Source: an uncultured Ruminococcus sp.
GTDB lineage: Bacteria > Bacillota > Clostridia > Oscillospirales > Acutalibacteraceae
Assembly (NCBI GenBank): GCA_902783815.1
Contig: CACZSM010000010.1
Span: 1 to 13,723 of the forward strand
DNA length: 13,723 bases
Direction of reading: 5' to 3'
Every line of letters starts with the position of its first letter. Position 1 is the stretch's first letter. This document shows, in pieces, positions 8,101-13,723 of this stretch. A program made the position numbers and the translations under genes. Below the pieces are notes generated by a model. It saw only the letters and a list, made by a program, of their open reading frames with translations, did no database searches and was not told where the DNA came from.

Positions 8101-8923
8101 TGATAACGCCGTCAGCATATCCGGGGTTTTCAATTCCCTGATAGTAAAATTCATATTCTATTCTGGGTGTCCTTCCCGGATATACAGTTCTTTCTCCGAG
8201 AAGGTCATAGCTGCTGTATATCTGTGTATTGCCAAGATTGCTGTCAGCAGAAATTGTGAAAACACTCAAAGTTATATCAGGATCCGGCACAGCAGGCGAA
8301 ATTAAACAAATGTAGGAATATAATTTTCCGCCGCTGCCGTTGTCCTTGCTGCCAAGAAATGCCACAGGATGATAGCTTACTCCGGATATGGTTCCGAATT
8401 TGTCATTAAAAACAGTCTTTGCATCATCCGGCATATTGCCGTAATTTACTGGACGAGCGATCTCCATTGAGCCGCAAGGAAGTTCATCCGGCAGTTTTAT
8501 ATCATAGTTTGTAAGATAGTCGTCAATATTAAAGTTATCCAATGATGTTACACCTGCATCACCGTCAAACGGAGCATAGATCGTAACATCCTTAAGATTA
8601 TCCCAGTTTCCGGAGTTCTTTTCTCTGCAAAGTATCCTGTAATTGTACCCTGCGACCAGCTGTATCCCAAGAAATGCAAGCGGTTCAAGCTGTGTGCCGT
8701 TATAAGATGCCATAGCCTGATCAAAGGCAGTCTGCACATCCTCCGGAAGCACATTGCTTTGTTCGGTTGAATTTATAGACCATCCGCTGCCAGTGACTGC
8801 CGAAGATTGCTGCTGTGACGGTAAATTGCTTACAGCTGCCACTGAAAATGCCGCTGTCTGTATCATTGAAGCGGAGATAGCTCCAGCAAGCAGGAGTGCA
8901 AGCAATTTTGACATTTTTTTCAT
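5168..8923 (-). CDS. Large secreted calcineurin-like phosphoesterase with starch-binding and Ig-like domains
   Basis: A 1251-residue exported protein. Residues 1-30 are a Sec signal peptide (MKKMSK, hydrophobic core, Ala-rich cleavage area). Two related cystatin-like segments (about 59-99 and 164-206) precede a beta-rich region (about 215-350). Residues 362 to about 650 are a metallophosphoesterase with every metal-ligand motif: SDVHI (D369, H371), SGD (D406), GNHD (N440, H441), H524, and GHTH (H571, H573). A helical FIVAR-like segment (about 685-735) leads to a CBM26-type starch-binding module (about 745-835; W757, W765, W774). An unassigned beta-rich segment (about 855-960) and three Ig-like repeats (about 968-1251) follow. 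No dockerin or LPXTG sorting signal is visible, so it is probably released or held through the repeats and carbohydrate binding. The natural phosphoester is unknown. It heads the tmk and S-component cluster. The start has GAGG nine bases upstream. Confidence 0.85.
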   Translation of the reverse strand: MKKMSKLLALLLAGAISASMIQTAAFSVAAVSNLPSQQQSSAVTGSGWSINSTEQSNVLPEDVQTAFDQAMASYNGTQLEPLAFLGIQLVAGYNYRILCREKNSGNWDNLKDVTIYAPFDGDAGVTSLDNFNIDDYLTNYDIKLPDELPCGSMEIARPVNYGNMPDDAKTVFNDKFGTISGVSYHPVAFLGSKDNGSGGKLYSYICLISPAVPDPDITLSVFTISADSNLGNTQIYSSYDLLGERTVYPGRTPRIEYEFYYQGIENPGYADGVITFTAKDSGKYKLFWAQGRSILANYYPISEFDLNASESKSITLESHVAIPAAADSIVAVKIDGSNEEIVAEYYLPQFRQTSYGSGKLLYTFSAYSDVHIDKGSLWYVNAESNLKKALGYSCDMGADYIIISGDVVTNDSGPDKEWDAYQKVLSNSDYVNPVWESDGNHDMRQDVESGLKSFVKGSGTDGSKSGKPYFYMVEKKTGDIFIFMALELNKDPHNYEEFTDEQLNWVKSLINQYYSSRNIFIIQHSPIKGFGAGDRMSNPYYNGLLNQKHSSTMKFKEILETYPNVMFLSGHTHEDFVMNYNYSNENGTAANMIHTPSLAGSTMPNSSDDGLERNGGKGFNSQAYHVEVYENSIIFYGVNITDKKIYPLYSYIMNGSRTSESPVIDTTEKITMTNETADASQELAKVSYVLSKYYAYASYDSYQSLKKLYYEYKDQTVADKAVIAEFEKRIEALSVYTGNISYHALKGTYYFVNTEKWSSVYAYAWSGSSKNAEWPGVKLSKFSTNSYGQDIYKVEFKSADEFKNIIFNGGSNANQTVDIALESYEGNAFYINGSENGKYKVKNFSYNTGENDEQIALLYYVTDEHGWDNTDTYFKSSSDGTYKTEYKSNSEKNISFCLKSESKYLCVPESQKLDFENGAEFEYTLSVSSSRGKSITVSGLNENSKIEIVYYPSTKKVKVICTDTSVVQPKELVNKAVIGSVKVPQNTSVFVTGDAEGGDGNYKYAFYYKKSTSGAWQTIGELYGNTKQVSFVPATVAKYLVKVNVKDGTGKIVTKQFTVESTKPQGNDLINTSVTDRTTVARNTTVKITGSAENGAGGYKYAFYYKKAASKAFIAIGEEYGSASTAEFTPAMTADYNVRINVKDSAGTIVTKQYKITVVSASTLLNESYVSATKVKKGTTVKITANASGATAPYKYSFYYKKSTSSSWTQIKTSSEYAEFTPAVKATYQVKAVVEDSSGKTATKTFTITSE
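5174..6022 (-). repeat. Three tandem Ig-like domain repeats
   Basis: Residues about 968-1060, 1067-1160 and 1163-1250 of the secreted phosphoesterase share one pattern: an Asn/Thr-rich first strand, 'V(F/K)(V/I)T', then a YKYAFYYKK-like core, then 'F(V/T)PA...Y.V...VKD..GK/TIVTKQ(F/Y)'. The third copy is more diverged and ends the protein. Such Tyr-rich Ig-like modules commonly act as spacers or as surface and carbohydrate contact modules in Ruminococcus exoproteins; I infer a similar role here. Confidence 0.75.
6419..6691 (-). other. CBM26-like starch-binding module (coding segment)
   Basis: Residues about 745-835 of the secreted phosphoesterase match the pattern I know for the family 26 starch-binding module: aromatic start YYFVNTEKW, then VYAYAW, then EWPGV, an IYKVEF strand, and IIFNGGSNANQT. 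The aromatic residues W757, W765 and Y763 are plausible starch contacts. Similarity is judged by eye. Confidence 0.65.
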
Positions 8924-8988
8924 CTACATCATCCTCTTTCTAAAATAATATCATCGATCTACCTGATCAAATCAGAGCTATCAACAAT

Positions 8989-9017
8989 ATAATACCACTA
9001 TTTTTCCTAATATTCAA
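8989..9017 (-). promoter_or_regulatory. Sigma-A promoter of the secreted phosphoesterase operon
   Basis: On the minus strand TTGAAT (9017-9012), 17 bp and TATTAT (8994-8989) with an upstream TG (extended -10) predict a start near 8982 and a leader of about 60 nt. A short inverted repeat, CTGAT-CAA-ATCAG (8963-8975), lies just downstream and could be a weak operator or hairpin. Confidence 0.65.
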
Positions 9018-9163
9018 TGAGTAAGAATTAAAAATATTCCCCAATAAATGAACAGAAATTATCCGCATACGGTCTTGTACTCAATGTCATAAAAGTAAGA
9101 TAGCATCCGATGAATTTTTATAAGTTATATTTCTTTTAAAGAAAACTGAATTTCGCACGGGCA

Positions 9164-9192
9164 TTGACAGGGAGAATGTAAAGTGGTATTAT
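9164..9192 (+). promoter_or_regulatory. Near-consensus sigma-A promoter of the acyl-CoA synthetase / nadBC unit
   Basis: A perfect TTGACA (9164-9169), exactly 17 bp and TATTAT (9187-9192) predict a start near 9199. This is one of the best promoters in the window. It drives the synthetase and, by read-through, probably nadB and nadC, since no convincing terminator or second promoter lies between them. Confidence 0.75.
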
Positions 9193-9346
9193 TTATGGTA
9201 GAGGCATTTGAGATGTTGATTTTTAATAGGATTTTTAATGCGATGGTATCACTAATAGTCTGATAATGCCGCTTGTTCGTGTAGAAAGACTGCTTCGGCA
9301 GCGTTCTGCATGTGGTTTTCTATAAAAAAATGAAGGAGATTTATCT

Positions 9347-11041
9347 ATGCTGCTTGACAGATTTTTGCCGAGAATCGAATTCGACTCCTATGAGGATTTT
9401 AAAAAGAATTATAGGGTCATTGTACCGGATGATTTTAACTTTGGCTTCGATATTGTTGATGAATGGGCAAGACAGGACGAAAATAAAAAAGCTTTGGTTT
9501 GGTGTAATGACCATAACGAGGAAAAGGTTTTTACATTCAAGGATATCAGTCTGCTTTCAAATAAGGCTGCAAATTACTTCAGAAGTCTTGGCATACGCAA
9601 GGGCGATGTTGTGCTGATGATAATGCGCCGCCGCTGGGAATACTGGGTATGTGCAGTTGCGCTGCATAAACTGGGCGCTGTTGTGATACCGGCAACCCTG
9701 CAGCTTACTAAGAAGGATATAGTCTATCGCGCGAATGCTGCTAAGGTAAAAGCTGTTGTGTGCGTGAATGATGATTTCGTAATAAATCAGACAGAGCTTG
9801 CTCTGCCGGATTCACCGACAATTGAAAACCATATCGTTGTTGGAGAAAAAAGAGACGGCTGGAAATTCTTCGAGGAGGAGATCGAGGGAATGTCCGATGT
9901 CTTTGAGCGTCCTGTAGGGGATCAGGCAACAAACAAGGACGATGTAATGCTTGTATATTTCACATCAGGTACAACAGGAATGCCGAAGATGATACAGCAT
10001 AGCTTTTCACATCCCCTCGGACATATTGTAACGGCAAAATACTGGCATCAGGTACAGGAAAATAAACTGCATATGAGTGTTACGGATTCCGGCTGGGCAA
10101 AGTTCGGCTGGGGCAAGATATACGGACAGTGGATATGCGGCGCAGTAATATTTGCATATGATATGGATAAATTTGTGCCGGCAAAGCTGCTTGAAAAGAT
10201 GTCGCAGTATAAGCTGACAACATTCTGCGCGCCGCCGACAATGTACCGCTTTATGCTTCTGGAGGATGTTGCATCCTATGACCTTTCTTCTATACAGCAC
10301 TGGACAACAGCAGGTGAACCACTTAACCCGGAGGTCAACAACAAGTGGTACCGCTTTACAGGACATAATATATATCAGGGCTTCGGACAGTCTGAAGGAA
10401 GTGTGCTTATGGCAGATTTCCAGTGGGACGATATAAAGATAGGTTCAACAGGAAAGCCGTCGCCGCTTTATGATATCAAGCTGCTTGATAATGATGGTAA
10501 GGAGGTTGGTATCGGCGAAGAGGGCTGCATATGCGTCATGGATGTGAAGCATAATCCGCCGACAGGACTTTTTACAGGTTATTACCTCAATCCTGAAATG
10601 ACAAATGAGCTTCTTCTTGGCGATTACTACAATACCTGCGATATGGCATGGCAGGACAGCGAGGGCTATTACTGGTTTGTGGGCAGGAATGACGATGTTA
10701 TCAAGTGTTCCGGCTACCGTATAGGGCCATTTGAAGTAGAGAGTGCTATGCTGGAGCATGATGCCGTCGTTGAATGTGCGATAACAGGTGCGCCCGATCC
10801 CGTTCGCGGACAGGTAGTAAAGGCAACCGTAGTTCTTAAAAAGGAGTACCAGCCGACAGAGGAACTTAAAAAGGAATTGCAGGATCATGTAAAGAGGTCA
10901 ACAGCACCGTATAAGTATCCGAGAATAATTGAATTCGTGGATGAGATTCCAAAAACATTCAGCGGAAAGATAAAAAGAGCGCAGATTCGTCATGAAGATG
11001 AGGAAGCTGTAAGAGTTAAGGATAAGCCGGTAACGGAGTAA
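9347..11041 (+). CDS. AMP-forming acyl-CoA synthetase (acetyl/medium-chain type)
   Basis: Activates a carboxylic acid with ATP to an acyl-adenylate and transfers it to CoA in the cytosol. The 564-residue length fits the ACS/MACS group. The ATP motif YFTSGTTGMPK is at 204-214, the A5 motif GFGQSEG at 345-351 (Ser where Thr is usual), the A7 Asp is D432, the hinge Arg is R447 in VGRNDD, and the A8 region KCSGYRIGPFEVE is at 453-465. K541 in TFSGKIKR is the catalytic C-terminal lysine, so the enzyme looks complete. The W250-AKFGWGKIYG context resembles MACS proteins, and substrates such as medium- or branched-chain or aromatic acids are possible; the sequence does not fix this. Start ATG 9347 has AAGGAG eight bases upstream. 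It lies 47 bp before nadB and probably shares its transcript, although no direct link between the reactions is obvious. Confidence 0.85.
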   Translation: MLLDRFLPRIEFDSYEDFKKNYRVIVPDDFNFGFDIVDEWARQDENKKALVWCNDHNEEKVFTFKDISLLSNKAANYFRSLGIRKGDVVLMIMRRRWEYWVCAVALHKLGAVVIPATLQLTKKDIVYRANAAKVKAVVCVNDDFVINQTELALPDSPTIENHIVVGEKRDGWKFFEEEIEGMSDVFERPVGDQATNKDDVMLVYFTSGTTGMPKMIQHSFSHPLGHIVTAKYWHQVQENKLHMSVTDSGWAKFGWGKIYGQWICGAVIFAYDMDKFVPAKLLEKMSQYKLTTFCAPPTMYRFMLLEDVASYDLSSIQHWTTAGEPLNPEVNNKWYRFTGHNIYQGFGQSEGSVLMADFQWDDIKIGSTGKPSPLYDIKLLDNDGKEVGIGEEGCICVMDVKHNPPTGLFTGYYLNPEMTNELLLGDYYNTCDMAWQDSEGYYWFVGRNDDVIKCSGYRIGPFEVESAMLEHDAVVECAITGAPDPVRGQVVKATVVLKKEYQPTEELKKELQDHVKRSTAPYKYPRIIEFVDEIPKTFSGKIKRAQIRHEDEEAVRVKDKPVTE

Positions 11042-11088
11042 GACTGTATAAAAAATTAGTGCCGCTTGCGGCTTAAAAAAGGTCGTGT

Positions 11089-12567
11089 ATGCTTATGAAA
11101 AAAGAATATGATGTGCTGATCGCCGGAACGGGCGCTGCCGGTCTTTACGGTGCCCTGCAGTTCCCTGATAATGTCAGCGTACTGATGATATCAAAAAGAG
11201 AGCTTACCCTTTCAAACAGTTCTCTTGCACAGGGCGGTGTAGCAGCTGTCCTTGATCTCGAAAATGACGACTACTCCCTGCATATTCAGGATACCCTGAC
11301 CGCAGGCAAAAATAAAAATAATATAAAGGCTGTTGAAGTCCTCGTTAAAGAGGGTCCGGGAGATGTACGCAGGATCAAGGAGCTTGGCGTGGATTTCGAT
11401 ATGAACAGTGACGGCACTATGCAGAAAACTCTTGAGGCCGGACACTGCCGCCATAGAATCGTGCATCATAAGGATTCTACGGGTAAGGCTATTGTTGATG
11501 CGCTTATTGCTAAGGTCAAGGAAAGACCAAATATTGATATATGCGAAAATACACTGATGTATAAGCTGGATCAGACAAAGGACGGTTTCCTTGCCGGACT
11601 TATTATGCCGGACGGAAATTCGCAGATAGTGGGCGCTCACTATTGTCTGCTTGCATCCGGAGGAATTGGAAGGGTCTATCAATATACGACAAATTCGGCT
11701 ATTGCAACCGGTGACGGCATTACTCTTGCATATATGCTTGGCGCGGAAATAAAGCATCTGAGCTGGATACAGTTCCACCCTACAGCTTTTGCCGCTGAAA
11801 ATGACAGGGAAAGATTCCTGATAAGCGAAGCTGTGCGCGGAGAGGGAGCAGTGCTTCTTAATTGTAATGGTGAGAGGTTTGCAGAAAAATACGATCCTCG
11901 TGGACACCTTGCACCAAGAGATGTTGTGTCAAATGCGATAATGCAGGAGGCAAAGGCTACAAACAGTGAAAAATTCTATCTTGATATAACACATAAAGAT
12001 CCGGAATTTATAAAGAACCGTTTTCCGATGATATATAAGAAGTGTCTGGAGGAAAATATAGATATAACAAAACAGTGGATACCTGTATTCCCTTGTCAGC
12101 ATTATCTGATGGGTGGAATAGATGTTGACCTCCACGCAAGAACTACGGTTGACAGACTGTATGCAGCCGGAGAATGTTCACATACCGGCGTACACGGAGC
12201 AAACAGACTTGCAAGTAATTCTCTTCTGGAGGCTCTTGTGTTCTCGCGCAGGGCTGCTGAGGATATTATCGAACGCATGAAAACTGATGAAAACCTGCCG
12301 TTCGGAGATTTCCCGGAGCATGAGGATCTCAGCGGAAAGCCGATGCCGCATGGACATAGGACGGAAATAAGAAAACTTATTCAGGACTGTCATTTTGTTA
12401 TACCAAATCATGATCTTGCGCCGAAAAGCCTTGAAAGGATAACGGAAATAATCAGTGATATCATAGGCGGCGGATATGAGATAAACCGTGACTTTGTTGA
12501 GGCAAGAAGTCTTGCGATCGTTGCCGGAATTATTCTGAGGGAGGTTATAAAGGGTTATGATGCTTAA
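11089..12567 (+). CDS. nadB: L-aspartate oxidase
   Basis: FAD enzyme that oxidises L-aspartate to iminoaspartate, the first step of de novo NAD synthesis; in an anaerobe fumarate is the likely electron acceptor. The 492-residue protein shows the dinucleotide motif GTGAAG (13-18), SNSSLAQGGVAA (42-53), the active-site segments H230-PTAF, E247-AVRGEG (247-253), P276-R277-D278 and QH338-YLMGG, and the C-terminal FAD motif AAGECSHTGVHGANRLASNS (359-378). It is somewhat shorter than the E. coli enzyme at the C-terminus, as in many Firmicutes. A second ATG at 11095 is an equally possible start; AAAAGG lies six bases before 11089. The preceding 47-bp gap contains a GCCGC-TT-GCGGC repeat (11061-11072) without a following T run, so read-through from the synthetase is expected. 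The end overlaps nadC by 11 bp, indicating coupled translation. Confidence 0.95.
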   Translation: MLMKKEYDVLIAGTGAAGLYGALQFPDNVSVLMISKRELTLSNSSLAQGGVAAVLDLENDDYSLHIQDTLTAGKNKNNIKAVEVLVKEGPGDVRRIKELGVDFDMNSDGTMQKTLEAGHCRHRIVHHKDSTGKAIVDALIAKVKERPNIDICENTLMYKLDQTKDGFLAGLIMPDGNSQIVGAHYCLLASGGIGRVYQYTTNSAIATGDGITLAYMLGAEIKHLSWIQFHPTAFAAENDRERFLISEAVRGEGAVLLNCNGERFAEKYDPRGHLAPRDVVSNAIMQEAKATNSEKFYLDITHKDPEFIKNRFPMIYKKCLEENIDITKQWIPVFPCQHYLMGGIDVDLHARTTVDRLYAAGECSHTGVHGANRLASNSLLEALVFSRRAAEDIIERMKTDENLPFGDFPEHEDLSGKPMPHGHRTEIRKLIQDCHFVIPNHDLAPKSLERITEIISDIIGGGYEINRDFVEARSLAIVAGIILREVIKGYDA

Positions 12568-13393
12568 TCAGTTTTATGTTGACGACCTGATAAAAACAGC
12601 GCTTAAAGAGGATATTAATTATATAGATGTTACGACTGATCTTCTGATACCTCAGAATCAGGAGGGTCAGGGCAGAATGATGGCAAAAGCAGATGGTATC
12701 GTCTGCGGAGTAGATGCAGCGGTAAGAGTTTTCACACTGCTTGATCCTGAGATAAAAATAGTAAAGCTGAAAGAGGACGGAGATAAAGTATCCTACGGGG
12801 AGAATATAATAACACTTTCCGGAAAAACAGCTGTAATGCTTAAAGGAGAGCGTACTGCGCTTAATCTGATACAGCATATGAGCGGTATAGCAACGGCTGC
12901 TGCTCACTATATGAAGATAATAGAGGGTACAAATGCCTGTATTGCCGATACAAGAAAGACTCTGCCGGGGCTAAGACCACTGCAGAAGTATGCAGTGTGG
13001 TGCGGAGGTGCAAAAAATCACAGATATAATCTCTCTGATGCGGCAATGCTTAAGGATAATCATATAGATGCAGTCGGAGGTATAATACCGGCAGTAGAAA
13101 AGCTGCGTTCAAGAATAGGTCATATGACAAAAATAGAGGTAGAAGTAAGGAATCTCGGAGAGCTTGAAGAGGCGCTTGCAGCGGAAGCAGATGTAATTAT
13201 GCTTGACAATATGCCGCCGGAGCTTATGAAGGAGGCCGTGAAGATAACAGCCGGAAGAGCTGTGCTGGAGGCATCCGGAGGAATCACAGAGGAAACGCTG
13301 AGAGCAGCAGCCGAAAGCGGAGTTGACATAATATCAGTCGGAGCGTTGACGCATAGTGTAAAGGCATTTGATATTTCGATGTATATAATATAA
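12557..13393 (+). CDS. nadC: Nicotinate-nucleotide pyrophosphorylase (quinolinate phosphoribosyltransferase)
   Basis: Converts quinolinate and PRPP to nicotinate mononucleotide, CO2 and pyrophosphate, the third step of de novo NAD synthesis. At 278 residues it has the usual length. Conserved features are ERTALN (98-103), HMSGIAT (107-113), DTRKTLPGLR (131-140), KYAV...GGAKNHR (H155, R156), the LKDNH motif (K166, D167, H169), E194/E196 in KIEVEVRN, and IMLDN (D217). The third Gly of the usual GGG before the NHR motif is Ala here, a mild substitution. The start is ATG 12557 or the adjacent ATG 12560; both lie inside the end of nadB, with a GGAGG at 12540-12544 and an AAGGG closer by. NadA (quinolinate synthase) is not in the window, so the middle step must be encoded elsewhere. 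A hairpin terminator follows directly. Confidence 0.95.
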   Translation: MMLNQFYVDDLIKTALKEDINYIDVTTDLLIPQNQEGQGRMMAKADGIVCGVDAAVRVFTLLDPEIKIVKLKEDGDKVSYGENIITLSGKTAVMLKGERTALNLIQHMSGIATAAAHYMKIIEGTNACIADTRKTLPGLRPLQKYAVWCGGAKNHRYNLSDAAMLKDNHIDAVGGIIPAVEKLRSRIGHMTKIEVEVRNLGELEEALAAEADVIMLDNMPPELMKEAVKITAGRAVLEASGGITEETLRAAAESGVDIISVGALTHSVKAFDISMYII

Positions 13394-13431
13394 AAAATGA
13401 GTCTGCGGATAATATTCGCAGACTTATTCTT
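13394..13431. terminator. Intrinsic terminator after nadC
   Basis: AGTCTGCG (13400-13407), a 9-nt loop and CGCAGACT (13417-13424) make a perfect 8-bp stem. The plus-strand tail is only moderately T-rich (TATTCTT). On the minus strand the stem is followed by a run of six T (13392-13397 as A on plus), so it would also stop transcripts entering from the right. Confidence 0.75.
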
Positions 13432-13723
13432 ACATATGCCTCCTATGGCTACACGGAAATCAATTTTCAAAAAATCGAGGAATACAGGCAACGAAATGGC
13501 GGCTTTGCCGCAGGCACTGCGCCGGAGTGCGTAAACCGTTTCGCTATCGCTCAACGGAGCGCACTCCCAGTGGGGGAAACCCTCTCTTGCAGGGTTTCCC
13601 CCGTCAAATTCATCAGATGTTAAGCTCAATGCTCCACCCTTCTGAGCGCCGGATGCGAAAAGGTTTCGCACTCTGCGGAGTGCGACCAAAGGCTCTGCCT
13701 TTGGAAACCGCAAGCCTTTGAAA
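13432..13723. repeat. GC-rich non-coding region with a chain of perfect hairpins
   Basis: No gene is supported here. Five or more perfect or near-perfect stems follow one another: 13499-13511 (GCGGC/GCCGC), 13525-13566 (GAGTGCG/CGCACTC with an inner CCGTT/AACGG), 13572-13602 (12 bp, loop of 7), 13654-13670 (7 bp), 13667-13684 (7 bp) and 13686-13704 (8 bp). The GAGTGCG/CGCACTC heptamer is used in two separate hairpins. The stretch is clearly richer in G+C than the flanking genes. It continues to the right edge and looks like a dispersed repeat element or a structured RNA. Open frames across it are by-products of these repeats. Confidence 0.6.
13572..13602. repeat. Perfect 12-bp inverted repeat
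   Basis: GGGGGAAACCCT (13572-13583) and AGGGTTTCCCCC (13591-13602) flank a 7-nt loop. This is the most stable stem in the window. No T run follows on either strand, so it is not a standard intrinsic terminator. Confidence 0.85.

Larger units (their letters stand above)
8924..9346. other. Divergent intergenic region with two promoters
   Basis: This 423-bp AT-rich gap separates the secreted phosphoesterase (minus) from the acyl-CoA synthetase (plus). It has one strong promoter for each side, a perfect TTTCTTT-T-AAAGAAA palindrome (9130-9144) between them, and a leader of about 148 nt before the synthetase. No open frame of note has a ribosome binding site. Confidence 0.7.

Noticed and set aside
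11061..11072. GCCGC-TT-GCGGC inverted repeat between the acyl-CoA synthetase and nadB as a terminator
   Set aside because: The 2-nt loop is too tight for the full stem and the plus-strand tail is A-rich, not T-rich.
13499..13704. CRISPR array
   Set aside because: The repeats are inverted hairpins of different sequence and spacing, not regularly spaced direct repeats.
13120..13713. Minus-strand 197-codon open frame across the end of nadC and the hairpin region
   Set aside because: It runs antisense through well-conserved nadC sequence, the terminator and the hairpin chain, with no ribosome binding site or family resemblance.
13527..13721. Plus-strand 64-codon open frame in the hairpin region
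   Set aside because: Its composition is dictated by the inverted repeats, and no ribosome binding site precedes it.

Overview
This window looks like chromosomal DNA from an anaerobic gut-type Firmicute, most like Ruminococcus (Oscillospirales). The coding regions are AT-rich, the Shine-Dalgarno sites are strong (AGGAGG or GGAG types) and the sigma-A promoters are close to consensus. A very large secreted protein carries a CBM26-like starch-binding module and C-terminal Ig-like repeats with a Tyr-rich 'YKYAFYYKK' core, which I associate with Ruminococcus exoproteins. The genus is inferred from style, not from a marker gene. I see no rRNA, tRNA, CRISPR array, phage gene or intact insertion sequence.

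Layout, left to right. Positions 1-434 are AT-rich and contain no convincing gene apart from a promoter for the next one. A cation diffusion facilitator with an Asn-Asp/Asp-Asp metal site (435-1547, +) converges on a five-gene minus-strand run that is read from 8923 down to 1592. The shared hairpin at 1546-1596 can end transcripts from both sides. In order of transcription, the minus-strand run is: a 1251-residue secreted calcineurin-like phosphoesterase; a dTMP kinase starting 10 bp later; a small ECF-type membrane S component 18 bp further on; O-acetylhomoserine sulfhydrylase (metY) behind a 111-bp gap with two perfect inverted repeats; and a TIR-MORN fusion protein.

The 423-bp divergent region 8924-9346 holds well-formed promoters for both sides. 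To its right lies a plus-strand set: an AMP-forming acyl-CoA synthetase, then nadB (L-aspartate oxidase) and nadC (quinolinate phosphoribosyltransferase), which overlap by 11 bp. nadA is not present. The set ends at a hairpin terminator after nadC. The last 220 bases are a GC-rich chain of perfect hairpins that looks like part of a non-coding repeat element running off the right edge.

How the genes fit together. NadB and NadC perform the first and third steps of de novo NAD synthesis from aspartate. MetY makes homocysteine from O-acetylhomoserine and sulfide. The phosphoesterase, dTMP kinase and S component are close enough to be one transcript, and could form a nucleotide salvage route, but that is inference. 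The most unusual item is the TIR-MORN protein. It keeps a candidate NADase glutamate, has six exact 23-residue MORN units, and has its own near-consensus promoter whose -35 box lies inside the end of metY. It is a candidate signalling or defence effector with no recognisable partner beside it.
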